Assembly (NCBI RefSeq): GCF_030466405.1
Contig: NZ_JAGGJF010000001.1
Coordinates: forward strand, 806,001 to 870,000
Length of the DNA stretch: 64,000 nucleotides
DNA from: Pseudidiomarina terrestris
Lineage (GTDB): Bacteria > Pseudomonadota > Gammaproteobacteria > Enterobacterales > Alteromonadaceae
Direction of reading: 5' to 3'
Part shown: positions 7,538 to 17,274 of the stretch, piece by piece
Layout of the letters: each line of letters starts with the position of its first letter
Position numbering within the stretch: the stretch's first letter is position 1
Notes under the pieces: model-generated
Databases searched by the model: none
Told to the model about the DNA's origin: nothing
The model's input: the letters and a program-made list of their open reading frames with translations, nothing else
Translations under genes and position numbers: made by a program

Positions 7538-8170
7538 CTATTGTGCACGATTTGGCACAATCCGCAGTTCAACCCGTCGGTTCATCTGACGACCACTTTC
7601 AGTGTCGTTGCTAGCCACTGGCTGCGACTCACCGAAACCTAACGCAGTAATACGACGCGAATCGACCCCATTCGAGTTGAGGTGATTGCTTACTGCTAAT
7701 GCACGGCGCTCTGACAAGCGTTGATTGTATTCTTCAGAGCCAGTACTGTCCGTATGTCCTTCAACCACCATAGTGGTCTTCTCGTACTTATTCAGCACGC
7801 GTGCCACATCATTTAATACCGGATTAAAATTCGAAGCTATGACTGCGCTATCTGAGGCAAAGGTGATATTACTCGGCAACTGCAGACGAATCGTATCGCC
7901 GTCGCGGATCACCTCGACACCGCTACCTTGCAATTCTTCCCGGAATTGCTGCTCCTGGCGGTCCATGTAGGCGCCAATCGCACTGCCCGCCAGCGCGCCC
8001 ACGGCGGCACCCCAGACATAACGGCTTTTATCGTGATCGCCCGTACCTTTACCCAGCAATGCCCCGGCAACTGCACCGATAGCAGCGCCTTTTTGAGTAT
8101 TACTCATCTGGCTTTGACAGCCCGCAACTGCGACGGCCGCAGCGACAACCAATGGAATCCATTTCTTCAT
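7538..8170 (-). CDS. OmpA-family lipoprotein, YiaD-like, with glycine zipper
   Basis: The 210-residue protein begins with a lipoprotein signal peptide (lipobox VAGC, Cys18). Two glycine-zipper segments follow (GAAIGAVAGALLGKG and GAAVGALAGSAIGAY, about residues 28-67), then an OmpA C-terminal domain (about 95-205). The latter holds the peptidoglycan-binding signature (GHTDSTGSEEYNQRLSERRA), including the Asp and Arg that contact diaminopimelate. By family it anchors the outer membrane to peptidoglycan. It is transcribed alone: a terminator lies below and a non-coding gap of 136 bases separates it from the next minus-strand gene. Confidence 0.93.
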   Translation of the reverse strand: MKKWIPLVVAAAVAVAGCQSQMSNTQKGAAIGAVAGALLGKGTGDHDKSRYVWGAAVGALAGSAIGAYMDRQEQQFREELQGSGVEVIRDGDTIRLQLPSNITFASDSAVIASNFNPVLNDVARVLNKYEKTTMVVEGHTDSTGSEEYNQRLSERRALAVSNHLNSNGVDSRRITALGFGESQPVASNDTESGRQMNRRVELRIVPNRAQ

Positions 8171-8306
8171 AGGTAACCTCGCTAATTTTGGTGGACGTAC
8201 TTACTTTGTTCGTCTTTACAAAGTAGCACATCGCTGCAAAATCGCGAGGTTGCTTTACACAAACTTTAGCTGTGTACTTTAGCTGCGTAGGAATCGTATT
8301 CTCAGC

Positions 8307-9527
8307 TCAGAAGGATGAATGGCCTGCCGGAGTGACTCTTAGCAACTGCCCTGAACTGCTATCCGTTAACACGTAAATTGCGCCATCACTGGCAACGGTC
8401 ACCGCGCGGATCCGCTGTTTATTCGGTTCCGCATCGGCTGCAGAATCGGTAAAGGATAACTCATGGGCAACCTGCCAACCGTTTTCACTAGTTTGCAGAA
8501 CTTGCAGACGGCGCCCGGCTAACTGCGCGACCAGTAAAGCGCCTTCCCACTGCGAAAACAGGTCACCTTGATAGATCACCATATCGGCTGGTGCCAGGGA
8601 AGGCGTCCATTGATACTCGGGTGCCGTGACACCCGGCAAATCTTTATAAGGCGTGACCAGTGCACCGGTATAGTCGACGCCGTAGCTGGTCATGGGCCAG
8701 CCGTAATTCTTGCCTGCCTGCAAGCGGTTGAGTTCATCGCCACCGCGCGGACCATGCTCATGCTGCCAAATCACATTCTGTTCTGCATCATAAACCAATC
8801 CCTGACTGTTCCTATGGCCATAACTGAAAATATAGCCGCCAGCCTTATTCGGGAAAGGATTCCCGGCAACCGCATCGCCGGTGGGACTCATGCGCACGAT
8901 TTTGCCAATATGGTTATCAAGATTCTGTGCCTGCTCACGATAGTCAAAGCCATCGCCTAAGGTTAGCAGTAAGGTGCCATCGGGAAGCCATACCATGCGT
9001 CCACCGTAATGTGCAGCCCCCTCCCGAAGCGGCTGAGCAGTGAAGATCTTGGTCAGCCCAGTGACTTTTAGCGGCAAGCTACCACTTAACTTCCCTCGCA
9101 CCACACAGGTCGAGTTTGCTGTTGCTGTGCCACAGGCGTAGCTGAAAAACACAGCTCTTGAGGTCGCAAAATCAGGTGCCAGACTCACCGCGAATAAGCC
9201 TGCCTGACCAGATACAAAGAGATCGGGAAGTACCAATGGGATGTCATCAATAAATCCCAACTCAGAAATACGCTTAAACCCGCCATCGCGCTCGGTCACC
9301 AAGAAATGAAGAGGGTGTCCGGGAAGTTCCACCAACGACCAGGGATGCTTGAGTTCATTCGCAATCACCATGACCCCAAACCCATTTGTCGGCTCCGCTT
9401 CCACATCTGGCACCTGTGACTGAGACGCTTGAGCCTGAGGAATAAGCAGCACAGCCGCCACCACGATGACCAACTCAAGACTCAGCCACAGCAGGATTTT
9501 TTTTACTTTCTTCCGCCAAGTACTCAT
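8307..9527 (-). CDS. PQQ-type aldose sugar dehydrogenase (YliI/Asd family)
   Basis: The 406-residue protein has an N-terminal export segment (residues ~10-34, ending AQA) and a six-bladed propeller-like body. Family landmarks are HPWSLVELP, a GGRMVWLPDGTLLLTLGDG segment, YGHRNSQGLVYD, and the pair HEHGPRGGDELN and NYGWPM, which line the quinone site. Family members oxidise aldoses in the periplasm, passing electrons to quinone. It shares a 4-base ATGA overlap with the upstream membrane protein gene and is the last gene of a minus-strand run that starts with the M1 peptidase. Confidence 0.9.
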   Translation of the reverse strand: MSTWRKKVKKILLWLSLELVIVVAAVLLIPQAQASQSQVPDVEAEPTNGFGVMVIANELKHPWSLVELPGHPLHFLVTERDGGFKRISELGFIDDIPLVLPDLFVSGQAGLFAVSLAPDFATSRAVFFSYACGTATANSTCVVRGKLSGSLPLKVTGLTKIFTAQPLREGAAHYGGRMVWLPDGTLLLTLGDGFDYREQAQNLDNHIGKIVRMSPTGDAVAGNPFPNKAGGYIFSYGHRNSQGLVYDAEQNVIWQHEHGPRGGDELNRLQAGKNYGWPMTSYGVDYTGALVTPYKDLPGVTAPEYQWTPSLAPADMVIYQGDLFSQWEGALLVAQLAGRRLQVLQTSENGWQVAHELSFTDSAADAEPNKQRIRAVTVASDGAIYVLTDSSSGQLLRVTPAGHSSF

Positions 9528-9982
9528 ACCACAGGCTCCTTAAGTTCTTGCTCGGTCGGATGCCACAGGCGATCAAACAACCACCCGGCTAAGGCGCCGG
9601 TTAACGACATACTGACAAGCCCCGGCCAACTGCGGGTTGCCGCTATAAGCGTGGGCATGGGTGCCAACTCGTTAACCACGTAGAAGCCAACCAGCAAGCC
9701 AACGAAACCCGCCAGCGTAAACCACCAACGTTCACCGTGGTCCAGCCAGCGTGAAATGGCATAGGCCACCGGCAGCGCAACGACCATTACCGCGGCAATA
9801 ATTACTGCGAACGTCGGCGAAAAATGGAGAAGATCATGAATTATCGTAGAAATTCGGGTATCGAAGGAAATAGGAACGGAAAGCTCAACTAAGGCGGCAA
9901 GATTAAACTGTGTCTGGATGATACTACCCACTATCGCCGCAGCGACCATGGCCAGAACAAAGGCAATTATCATTCGAACCAT
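9524..9982 (-). CDS. four-helix inner-membrane protein of unknown function
   Basis: I do not recognise a named family. The 152-residue product starts behind a strong GGAGG ribosome site and has four probable helices (N-terminal MIIAFVLAMVAAAIVG; FAVIIAAVMVVALPVAYAI; FTLAGFVGLLVGFYVV; and a shorter one near LVSMSLTGALAGWLF). It is coupled by a 4-base overlap to the sugar dehydrogenase gene and lies 20 bases below the small secreted protein gene. It may help assemble or connect these envelope proteins; that is only context. Confidence 0.8.
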   Translation of the reverse strand: MVRMIIAFVLAMVAAAIVGSIIQTQFNLAALVELSVPISFDTRISTIIHDLLHFSPTFAVIIAAVMVVALPVAYAISRWLDHGERWWFTLAGFVGLLVGFYVVNELAPMPTLIAATRSWPGLVSMSLTGALAGWLFDRLWHPTEQELKEPVV

Positions 9983-10002
9983 AGCGCCTCCAGTGGCAAA
10001 AA

Positions 10003-10503
10003 TTAGTCGAACTGTACGGTCAGTCTATCGTCATTTGCATTAAATTGTAGACTCTTAATTTCACCTTTGCCTTCAATATTGACCAGGTTTTGCTGCTCCG
10101 ACCATAACTCCTGTAATGCTTTGTGGCTGACCTCAAGACCGGTCACCTTCTTTGGCACAGGGGTTTCCTGATAAACCCAGAAATCCCGGCCATCAACCTG
10201 ATACCCCACACTCGATAACGGCAAGGGTTCGCCTTCCGCGGTCGCTAACTTAAACTTATCCAGCACATAGGCTGCAAACAGCCCACGGGTTTTTTCATCG
10301 GTGTGAATATCCACCTGCTGCTTTTGAAACAACTCCCCAACGGCGTGTTCAGCATCATGCAAATTGAAGCGGTGCATGATCTCGATATTACCGGTGCGTT
10401 CGTTAAAGAGAATCGTTGTAACAGCAGATTTTAGTTGGTGGGCAGCTACGCTACCCACCCACAAACAGGCCAGTAAACCAACGATCAACGACTTAGTTTT
10501 CAT
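10003..10503 (-). CDS. DUF6702-like secreted protein
   Basis: From the ATG at 10503 the product has a clean signal peptide (MKTKSLIVGLLACLWVGSVAA) followed by HQLKSAVTTILFNERTGNIEIMHRFNLHDAEHAV. This is the pattern of small exported proteins often found next to M1-family metallopeptidases (DUF6702, function unknown). An in-frame ATG at 10521 would add six residues. The gene overlaps the end of the peptidase gene by 11 bases, so co-translation is likely. Mature length is about 145 residues, with no membrane helix. Confidence 0.78.
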   Translation of the reverse strand: MKTKSLIVGLLACLWVGSVAAHQLKSAVTTILFNERTGNIEIMHRFNLHDAEHAVGELFQKQQVDIHTDEKTRGLFAAYVLDKFKLATAEGEPLPLSSVGYQVDGRDFWVYQETPVPKKVTGLEVSHKALQELWSEQQNLVNIEGKGEIKSLQFNANDDRLTVQFD

Positions 10504-12958
10504 CGTTGTCGCTGTCCTCATCGCCTTTTAGCTTGCTCTTCGCTTCCTGCATCAGGTCACGACTGATATGGTCGGTGCCGCGCTCTGACTTATAGGCTTC
10601 GATACGTGAAGGGATGATTTTCCGCGGATAGTAGTTATTCTCGATATCCACATCTGCGGTTTCCCAGTTTGGATCTACTGCAAAACTCACCACTTCTTTG
10701 TCAGTAACAATCAACTTACTGACATCTTTCGTGTTGCGACGCCAGATTTCAGCAGGGATGCGATAGTCTTCCGTCGTGCCATCTGCATAGGTCATCTGCA
10801 GTAAGATTGGCATCACCAGACCACCCAGATTGGAGAAATCCAAAACATAGTAGTTCTTATCTTCCGCAATAGCGCGATCAAATACCCGGCGCTCCCACGG
10901 ATCGAGCTTTTCAAGGAAACTTTGATAAGCGTTACGTTGCTTGTTGGTCACGGTGAAGCGATCGTTTTCGTCATAAAAGTCGCGCACATCAGGGTTCATT
11001 TCGACCCACGTCTTGCGACCTTCTATCTCGTTGCGGCGTACGAAAAACGACACCGGCTTATCCGCTTGCTCCTGCCGACGGCGTTCCCAGTCGATGTCCG
11101 GATCTTGTGTATCCAAACGTAACTTGTAAACACGATCAAGGCTGATGTCGACATGATCGGTACTGTAGAACCAACCCCGCCAGAACCAGTCCAGATCAAC
11201 ACCTGACGCTTCTTCCATGGTCCGGAAGAAATCAGCGGGGGTCGGACGCTTGAACATCCAACGCTGCGCGTACTCACGGAAGGCAAAATCAAACAACTCA
11301 CGGCCGAGGATAACTTCACGCAGAATATTCAGTGCGGCCGCAGGTTTACTGTAGGCGTTAGGGCCCAGGCGCAACACGCTATCTGACTGCGTCATGATAG
11401 GAACCTGCACCGATGACTTCATGTAATCAACGATACCACGTGGCTCAACGCCCCATGGAATGGAAGGATCCCACTCACGGCCGGCAACGCCGTCAAGGAA
11501 ACTGTTCAGTCCCTCGTCCATCCAGGTCCACTGACGTTCGTCTGAGTTCACGATCATAGGAAAGTAGATGTGCCCAATCTCGTGAATCACAACACCAATT
11601 AAGAAGCGCTTCTCAGCTAGTGAATAGGTGCGTGTACCATCTTCCTGCAGCTCAGTACGCGGACCGTTGAAGGTAATCATTGGGTATTCCATGCCACCCA
11701 CCGGACCGTTAACCGACTGTGAGGTCGGATACGGGTAATCAAAGGAGAACCGGCTGTAAACTTCCATGGTGTGAATGACGGACTCAGTCGAGTATTTCTT
11801 CCACAAGTCGCCACCTTCTTTCGGGAAAAAGGACATGGCCATAACCAGCGGTTGTACGTCACCGCCTTGCTGGTAGCCTTTTGCATCCCACATGAACTTA
11901 CGTGACGAAGCCCAGGCAAAATCGCGGACATTCTCTGCCGCAAAACGCCAGACTTTGCGCTTACTGGTGCCCTCTTTTTCATTCTCAAGGGCTTCTTCTT
12001 CAGTCACCACAAATACGGGGCGATCAGCAGTTTTTGCCTTTTCCAGGCGACGCTGCTGTTCTTTGCTTAATACCTGCTTCGGGTTTTGCAAAACACCTGT
12101 TGCAGAGACAATATGATCCGCTGGTACATCAATATTGACTTCAAAATCACCAAATTCCATGGTGAACTCACCACGGCCTAGAAACTCTTTATTGGTCCAG
12201 GCTTCGTAATCGGTAAAAGCAGCAACCCGCGGATACCATTGCGCCAGTAAGAAGATATCATTACCACCTTCACGCGCATCGTCAGGGAAGTGCTCATAAC
12301 CTGAGCGTGCACCCACTGCATCTTCTTCAACGATGTTAAAGCCAAAGTCTATGGCAAGTGAGGTACGTGCGCCTGGTGCCAATGGCTCTGCCAGGTCGAC
12401 CCGCATGTTGGTGCCAACAATGGTGAAACTCAGTGATTGGCCTTCACCATTTTCGACATTGTTAATCGCAAAACCTAATTCGTTGTCAGTCATAAACTGC
12501 TGACGACGAAGCTCGCCCAGAGAGATACGCGCCGGCTTATCAATGCCGCGCAGGTCAGTGTCCGGATGACTACCGAAAGTTGCACTGCGCTCTGCTCTGG
12601 AATCGTTACGGAAAATGTTCTGGTCCAGCTGGATCCAGATGTATTTCAGGGTATATGGAGAGTTGTTCTGATAGCCGATGGTCTCTTTGGCATCGATACG
12701 ACGTTTTTCTTCGTCTAAACGTACATTGATTTGATAGTCGGCTTGTTGCTGCCAATACTGCTCACCGGGTTCGCCAGCCGCACTGCGGTAAACGTTAGGG
12801 GTTGGCAATACTTCGTCTAACTGACGAAACTTATCTTCAAAGTCACCCTTGGTTTGCTTGATTGCCGAAGCAGATGCACTTCCATTTGCGCCAAAGCTCA
12901 CCGCTGCAATGGCTGCAAAAGCAAGCCAAAAACTAGTACGTTGCATAGTCTTACTCAT
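10493..12958 (-). CDS. M1-family metallopeptidase (gluzincin aminopeptidase-like)
   Basis: The 821-residue protein has a signal peptide (cut near ASA, residue ~30). The catalytic zinc site is HEIGH at residues 459-463 with the third ligand Glu482 in WMDEGLNSF, exactly the HExxH-(18)-E spacing of M1 enzymes. A GGMEYP motif at 421-426 stands in the place of the family GxMEN substrate loop. It probably trims peptides in the periplasm. The C-terminal part is long and ends in an acidic tail (DEDSDNDEN). It leads a tight minus-strand operon with the DUF6702-like gene. Confidence 0.92.
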   Translation of the reverse strand: MSKTMQRTSFWLAFAAIAAVSFGANGSASASAIKQTKGDFEDKFRQLDEVLPTPNVYRSAAGEPGEQYWQQQADYQINVRLDEEKRRIDAKETIGYQNNSPYTLKYIWIQLDQNIFRNDSRAERSATFGSHPDTDLRGIDKPARISLGELRRQQFMTDNELGFAINNVENGEGQSLSFTIVGTNMRVDLAEPLAPGARTSLAIDFGFNIVEEDAVGARSGYEHFPDDAREGGNDIFLLAQWYPRVAAFTDYEAWTNKEFLGRGEFTMEFGDFEVNIDVPADHIVSATGVLQNPKQVLSKEQQRRLEKAKTADRPVFVVTEEEALENEKEGTSKRKVWRFAAENVRDFAWASSRKFMWDAKGYQQGGDVQPLVMAMSFFPKEGGDLWKKYSTESVIHTMEVYSRFSFDYPYPTSQSVNGPVGGMEYPMITFNGPRTELQEDGTRTYSLAEKRFLIGVVIHEIGHIYFPMIVNSDERQWTWMDEGLNSFLDGVAGREWDPSIPWGVEPRGIVDYMKSSVQVPIMTQSDSVLRLGPNAYSKPAAALNILREVILGRELFDFAFREYAQRWMFKRPTPADFFRTMEEASGVDLDWFWRGWFYSTDHVDISLDRVYKLRLDTQDPDIDWERRRQEQADKPVSFFVRRNEIEGRKTWVEMNPDVRDFYDENDRFTVTNKQRNAYQSFLEKLDPWERRVFDRAIAEDKNYYVLDFSNLGGLVMPILLQMTYADGTTEDYRIPAEIWRRNTKDVSKLIVTDKEVVSFAVDPNWETADVDIENNYYPRKIIPSRIEAYKSERGTDHISRDLMQEAKSKLKGDEDSDNDEN

Positions 12959-12992
12959 TGTTTCATAAAGGATCCGGAGACGTTACCAAAAT

Positions 12993-13008
12993 TGGCCTGA
13001 ATAGGCCA
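12993..13008. promoter_or_regulatory. inverted repeat in the divergent peptidase/cyclase promoter gap
   Basis: TGGCCT-GAAT-AGGCCA lies midway in the 126-base gap between the divergent M1 peptidase gene and the diguanylate cyclase gene. There is no T-tract, so a protein-binding site is more likely than a terminator. Candidate only. Confidence 0.3.
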
Positions 13009-13084
13009 TTTCACTGGTCGTAAAAAATTTCCATTTGTCGCATTAGATGCTTTACATTAGTCATTGTGTAACCGAAAGGACTTA

Positions 13085-14527
13085 ATGTTGAACTCGCGAA
13101 GCCTAGAGAATCTATCCTTATCGTCATTCCGTTATCTGGCACTCATTAGCCTCTGGCTGCTGGTGTGGTGGGCGGCGATGCTGCTGGAATATCAACCGTA
13201 TATCAGTCTCTGGTATCCGCCTGCAGGATTATCTCTCGCTGCATTTATCTTAATTGGCCGGCGAGCATTTTTGCCGGTTCTGGCTGCGGCAACTCTGGTC
13301 GGTTTCTGGATGTACTGGCAGGAGAATTCGCAACTCTCAATCTTGCAACAAGCTCAGCACTCATTACTACTCGGTAGCGCACACACCATTGCCTTTGCCC
13401 TAGGCGGGTTCTACTTTCGCCGCTTCGTCGGTTCCTGGGATATTCAGCATATCCCCCAGCGCGTTCTTTATTTTCTTATCATTATATTCCTGACCACTTT
13501 ACTCGGTGCCTGGTTGGGACTCATCGCCTTCTATCTGATAGGCACTATGACCCCAGCCGATGTTCTCAATAGCTGGTTAGCCTGGTGGATTGGCGATCTG
13601 GCGGGCGCACTCGTACTAACACCATTTTTCATGTTGGTATTAGGCCGTATATGGCAGCTGGACACCAGTTGGCTACGCCCATTAAACGTAAAAGTTTCTT
13701 CAGCGCCACTCTATCGACAGCTATGGAGCAAACGCCTCGTCCTCATGTTGGCGTTAGTGATGGTGGTGCTTGGTGCTGATTACCTATTTGGTCACCCTGC
13801 GATCGCCTATTTTATCTTCTTCCTGAGCGTTCCACAGTTATGGATCGTCTATACAGAGTCTATCGAAAGGTCATTGCTAAGCCTGGCCCTGACCAGCTTC
13901 TTTATCGCCGCCTGGTTCGGTTTTGTTGGCGTTGACGACCATGCACTGACCTATCAGTTTGCACTTTGTGTCATTGCTGCCAATACCTATTTCGGGCTTT
14001 CGGTACCGTCGCTGTTACAACAGAACAAACAGCTTCACCAGCAGACTCAGATCGATAGCCTGACCCAGGTCGCGAGCCGCAATTACTTCCTCGCCTGTGC
14101 CGAACGTCAGCTGAGTGGACGCCGGAGTCGAGACTTCCCCATCTCGCTGATGGTATTTGATCTGGATGAATTCAAAGCAATCAACGATGACTTCGGCCAT
14201 CTGGTCGGCGATCAGGCCTTGATCATGGCCGCCCAGAGTATTCGGGCGCACATCCGGCAATGCGATGTCATTGGTCGGTTCGGTGGCGATGAATTCCTAC
14301 TGTTGCTACCCGACCAAAATCTCGAAGACGCCCATCGTACCGCCGAACGATTACGTTCCAAATTACCCGCAATACCTGTCGCAACTGGTATGATTCAGAT
14401 TAAAGCAAGCTTTGGTATTGTTGAGATTAAAGCTGATGAGGATGTGAACGAAGCTCTGCAACGCGCTGACAAAGCCTTATTGAAAGCGAAGCGCAATGGC
14501 CGCGATCAGGTGGTATCATTTATCTAA
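13085..14527 (+). CDS. MASE1-domain diguanylate cyclase
   Basis: ATG 13085 follows an AAAGGA ribosome site; a GTG at 13064 is less likely. The 480-residue protein starts with an eight- to ten-helix MASE1-type membrane sensor (about residues 15-300, with the typical SLWYPPAGLSLAAF segment). It ends in a GGDEF domain (about 315-480) with an intact active-site loop (GRFGGDEFLLLLPDQ) and the helix DSLTQVASRNYF. It should make cyclic di-GMP at the membrane. An RxxD product-inhibition motif is not obvious. It stands alone, with mioC 35 bases downstream. Confidence 0.93.
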   Translation: MLNSRSLENLSLSSFRYLALISLWLLVWWAAMLLEYQPYISLWYPPAGLSLAAFILIGRRAFLPVLAAATLVGFWMYWQENSQLSILQQAQHSLLLGSAHTIAFALGGFYFRRFVGSWDIQHIPQRVLYFLIIIFLTTLLGAWLGLIAFYLIGTMTPADVLNSWLAWWIGDLAGALVLTPFFMLVLGRIWQLDTSWLRPLNVKVSSAPLYRQLWSKRLVLMLALVMVVLGADYLFGHPAIAYFIFFLSVPQLWIVYTESIERSLLSLALTSFFIAAWFGFVGVDDHALTYQFALCVIAANTYFGLSVPSLLQQNKQLHQQTQIDSLTQVASRNYFLACAERQLSGRRSRDFPISLMVFDLDEFKAINDDFGHLVGDQALIMAAQSIRAHIRQCDVIGRFGGDEFLLLLPDQNLEDAHRTAERLRSKLPAIPVATGMIQIKASFGIVEIKADEDVNEALQRADKALLKAKRNGRDQVVSFI

Positions 14528-14562
14528 ACATTCTCTGAGTTTTGACTAGGGCACCACCAGTT

Positions 14563-15024
14563 ATGCAAAGCACACGACCTACCATCGATATCCTTGTTGC
14601 CACCACTTCTGGAAACACGGAATATCTGGCCGATCAACTTAACGATCAACTCACAGAGCAGGGCTTCACCACGCGTATGCATTACGAACCTGATTACACC
14701 GAGCTGGTGAACGCTGTGACAACTGACACCTATTGGCTGGCGTGTGTTGCCAGTCATGGCGCCGGTGAGTACGGCGACAGCATGCTCGCCTTTGCCGACG
14801 ATCTGCACGCGAAGAAACCTCCACTAGATCCTCTTCATTACGCCGTTATTGCCGTTGGCGACAGTTGCTATGATACCTATTGCGAAGCGGGACGCGATTT
14901 TGATCGAACGCTCAAAGATCTTGGTGCAAAACGGCTTACTGAACGGCTCGAAATAGATATGTCGCGGGATGATCCGGAGAAAAAAGCATCAACATGGCTA
15001 GGATCTTTTACGCAACTGCTGTGA
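14563..15024 (+). CDS. mioC: flavodoxin-like protein MioC
   Basis: The ATG at 14563 is preferred over an upstream TTG and gives 153 residues, close to E. coli MioC. The FMN phosphate loop is visible as TTSGNTEYLADQL, and later flavodoxin loops as SHGAGEYGD and GDSCYDTYCEAG. MioC is a short-chain flavodoxin linked to biotin synthesis, and its gene is the classical left neighbour of oriC in enteric-type chromosomes. The gene order mioC-oriC-mnmG is reproduced here. Confidence 0.93.
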   Translation: MQSTRPTIDILVATTSGNTEYLADQLNDQLTEQGFTTRMHYEPDYTELVNAVTTDTYWLACVASHGAGEYGDSMLAFADDLHAKKPPLDPLHYAVIAVGDSCYDTYCEAGRDFDRTLKDLGAKRLTERLEIDMSRDDPEKKASTWLGSFTQLL

Positions 15025-15076
15025 GTAACGCTTGTATAAGATCCCCTGAGATCTGTATATACCCACTGTACAACTC

Positions 15077-15208
15077 TGTGTATAACTTGGCCTGTGGATA
15101 AGCACCCTAGTTATCCACCGGTTGATCAGAACAAGGATCATGCTCTGAACACATCTTTACAGATCATTGTGATCCTTGATCCTTATGGGCTGCAAAGCCT
15201 TATCCACA
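15077..15208. promoter_or_regulatory. DnaA box cluster within oriC
   Basis: Boxes on the minus strand: 15077-15085 (TTATACACA) and 15093-15101 (TTATCCACA), 7 bases apart. Boxes on the plus strand: 15111-15119 (TTATCCACC) and 15200-15208 (TTATCCACA). The space 15124-15182 is crowded with GATC sites, as expected for SeqA/Dam control. The rightmost perfect box lies next to the AT-rich block, the position of box R1 in E. coli. Confidence 0.88.
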
Positions 15209-15221
15209 GATTTTCCGATCC

Positions 15222-15290
15222 TAGTAGTAATAGTAATAAAAGATCAAAACAAAAGATCTTTAAATACTCTTAAGATCTCTAAAGCCTTTT
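15222..15290. promoter_or_regulatory. AT-rich DNA unwinding element of oriC
   Basis: The 13-mer AAAACAAAAGATC (15246-15258) fits the complement of the E. coli GATCTNTTNTTTT element exactly. An imperfect relative ends at 15245, and further GATC-containing AT-rich sequence continues to about 15280. It lies between the right-hand DnaA box and mnmG, where DnaB loading would begin. Confidence 0.8.
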
Positions 15291-15367
15291 TGAGCGAAAT
15301 TTAACCGTTTCGATCCAGGCAAAAAACCGTTAAACTATTGGGCTACATTTTTTCTAGGATTACGTTT

Positions 15368-17269
15368 ATGTCGAACACTTCAAACTACCATCAGCGTTAT
15401 GACGTTATTGTCATTGGTGGTGGACATGCCGGTACTGAAGCAGCGCTTGCTGCAGCACGTATGGGATGTCAAACCCTCTTGTTGACGCATAACATCGAAA
15501 CACTAGGACAAATGTCATGTAATCCGGCTATTGGCGGCATCGGTAAAGGACATTTGGTTAAAGAGATCGATGCGCTTGGCGGTGCTATGGCGCACGCAGC
15601 AGATCGCGCAGGTATCCAGTTCCGCACCCTGAATTCATCCAAAGGTCCCGCAGTACGTGCGACACGTGCTCAAGCCGATCGTGAACTCTACAAAGCTGCC
15701 ATTCGCAGTACACTGGAAAACCAGCCAAATCTGAGTTTATTTCAACAAGCCTGTGACGATCTGATCGTTGAAAATGATCGCGTTGTCGGTGTTGTGACCC
15801 AGATGGGCTTGAAGTTCGCTGCGAAAACCGTGGTGTTAACCGTAGGTACTTTTCTTGGTGGTCAGATCCATATTGGGTTAGAAAACTACCAGGGTGGCCG
15901 AGCTGGCGATCCACCGGCAAACGCATTAGCCAAACGCTTACGCGAACTGCCATTACGGGTTGATCGCCTGAAAACGGGTACACCACCACGTATTGATGCC
16001 AAAACGATCGATTTTTCAGTCATGCAGGAGCAACCTGGAGATAGCCCTACGCCGTTGTTCTCGTTTATGGGCAAAGCTGAAGATCATCCGCAGCAAATTA
16101 GCTGTTACATCACCCATACCAACGATCAAACCCATGAGGTAATTCGTGGTGGATTGGATCGTTCACCCATGTACTCGGGCGTCATCGAGGGTGTTGGACC
16201 ACGCTACTGCCCGTCGATCGAAGACAAAGTGATGCGCTTTGCTGATAAAAATTCCCACCAGATCTTTGTCGAACCTGAGGGTTTGAACACCCATGAGGTG
16301 TATCCGAACGGCATTTCTACCAGTTTACCCTTTGATGTTCAGGTGCAATTGGTCCGCTCAATTAAGGGCTTCGAGAACGCGCATATCACGCGACCAGGCT
16401 ATGCCATCGAATACGATTATTTTGATCCACGTGATCTGCAACAAACTTTGGAAACCAAATACATCCAGGGTCTCTTCTTCGCTGGTCAGATTAACGGCAC
16501 AACAGGCTATGAAGAAGCTGGTGCGCAAGGGCTGGTAGCTGGTCTTAACGCGGCACGCCAAGCTCAGGACAAGGACGGCTGGGCGCCGCGCCGCGACAAC
16601 TCCTACATGGGCGTGTTGATCGATGATCTGTCGACACTTGGCACCAAAGAACCCTATCGCATGTTCACTTCGCGCGCCGAATACCGCTTGTTATTACGCG
16701 AAGATAACGCTGACATGCGATTGACCGAAACAGGTCGCGAACTCGGGTTGGTGGACGATGCACGCTGGGCTCGTTTTAACGAAAAAATGGAAGCTATCGC
16801 GCAAGAGCAGCAGCGTTTACGCAGTACTTGGATCCACAAAGATCATCCGGCAGTAAATGCGGTGAACGAGCTGGTGAAAAAGCCGATCACCAAAGAGGTT
16901 AGCGGTGAAGATCTCTTGCGTCGTCCGGAAATCACTTACAACGCGATGATGGCAATTCCTGAATTAGGCCCTGCGCTCGCTGATGCGCAAGCGGCTGAAC
17001 AGGTTGAGATCCAAACCAAGTATGCCGGTTACATTGAGCGGCAAAAAGATGAGATTGCTAAGCAATTGCGGCACGAAAATACGTTGCTTCCGATGGGCTT
17101 TGATTATGCAGGCATCAAAGGATTATCGAACGAAGTCATTGCCAAATTGAATGAGCATCAACCGGAAACCGTTGGTAAAGCAGCGCGTATTTCGGGCGTG
17201 ACCCCAGCGGCCATCTCCATGCTGCTGGTCCATCTGAAAAAACAAGGATTGCTGCGCAAAAGCGCATAG
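15368..17269 (+). CDS. mnmG: tRNA uridine-5-carboxymethylaminomethyl modification enzyme MnmG
   Basis: ATG 15368 follows CTAGGA and gives 633 residues, the normal MnmG length. The FAD-binding loop is [11 protein letters not shown] near the N-terminus, followed by the conserved [22 protein letters not shown] region, cysteine included, and GTPPRID. The C-terminal helical MnmE/tRNA-binding part ends in [15 protein letters not shown]. With MnmE it installs the cmnm5 group on U34 of several tRNAs using FAD, NADH, methylene-THF and glycine. rsmG follows after 5 bases. Confidence 0.97.
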   Translation: MSNTSNYHQRYDVIVIGGGHAGTEAALAAARMGCQTLLLTHNIETLGQMSCNPAIGGIGKGHLVKEIDALGGAMAHAADRAGIQFRTLNSSKGPAVRATRAQADRELYKAAIRSTLENQPNLSLFQQACDDLIVENDRVVGVVTQMGLKFAAKTVVLTVGTFLGGQIHIGLENYQGGRAGDPPANALAKRLRELPLRVDRLKTGTPPRIDAKTIDFSVMQEQPGDSPTPLFSFMGKAEDHPQQISCYITHTNDQTHEVIRGGLDRSPMYSGVIEGVGPRYCPSIEDKVMRFADKNSHQIFVEPEGLNTHEVYPNGISTSLPFDVQVQLVRSIKGFENAHITRPGYAIEYDYFDPRDLQQTLETKYIQGLFFAGQINGTTGYEEAGAQGLVAGLNAARQAQDKDGWAPRRDNSYMGVLIDDLSTLGTKEPYRMFTSRAEYRLLLREDNADMRLTETGRELGLVDDARWARFNEKMEAIAQEQQRLRSTWIHKDHPAVNAVNELVKKPITKEVSGEDLLRRPEITYNAMMAIPELGPALADAQAAEQVEIQTKYAGYIERQKDEIAKQLRHENTLLPMGFDYAGIKGLSNEVIAKLNEHQPETVGKAARISGVTPAAISMLLVHLKKQGLLRKSA

Positions 17270-17274
17270 GTATT

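Larger units (their letters stand above)
15025..15367. other. oriC: chromosomal replication origin oriC
   Basis: The only long non-coding stretch between mioC and mnmG. It contains two perfect DnaA boxes (15093-15101, inverted; 15200-15208) and two close variants (15077-15085 inverted, TTATACACA; 15111-15119, TTATCCACC). It also has an AT-rich block of GATC-ended 13-mers on the mnmG side and twelve GATC Dam sites. Order and orientation match E. coli-type origins: mioC, DnaA-box cluster, unwinding element, mnmG. The parA/parB genes 2.5 kb away agree with origin proximity. Confidence 0.93.
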
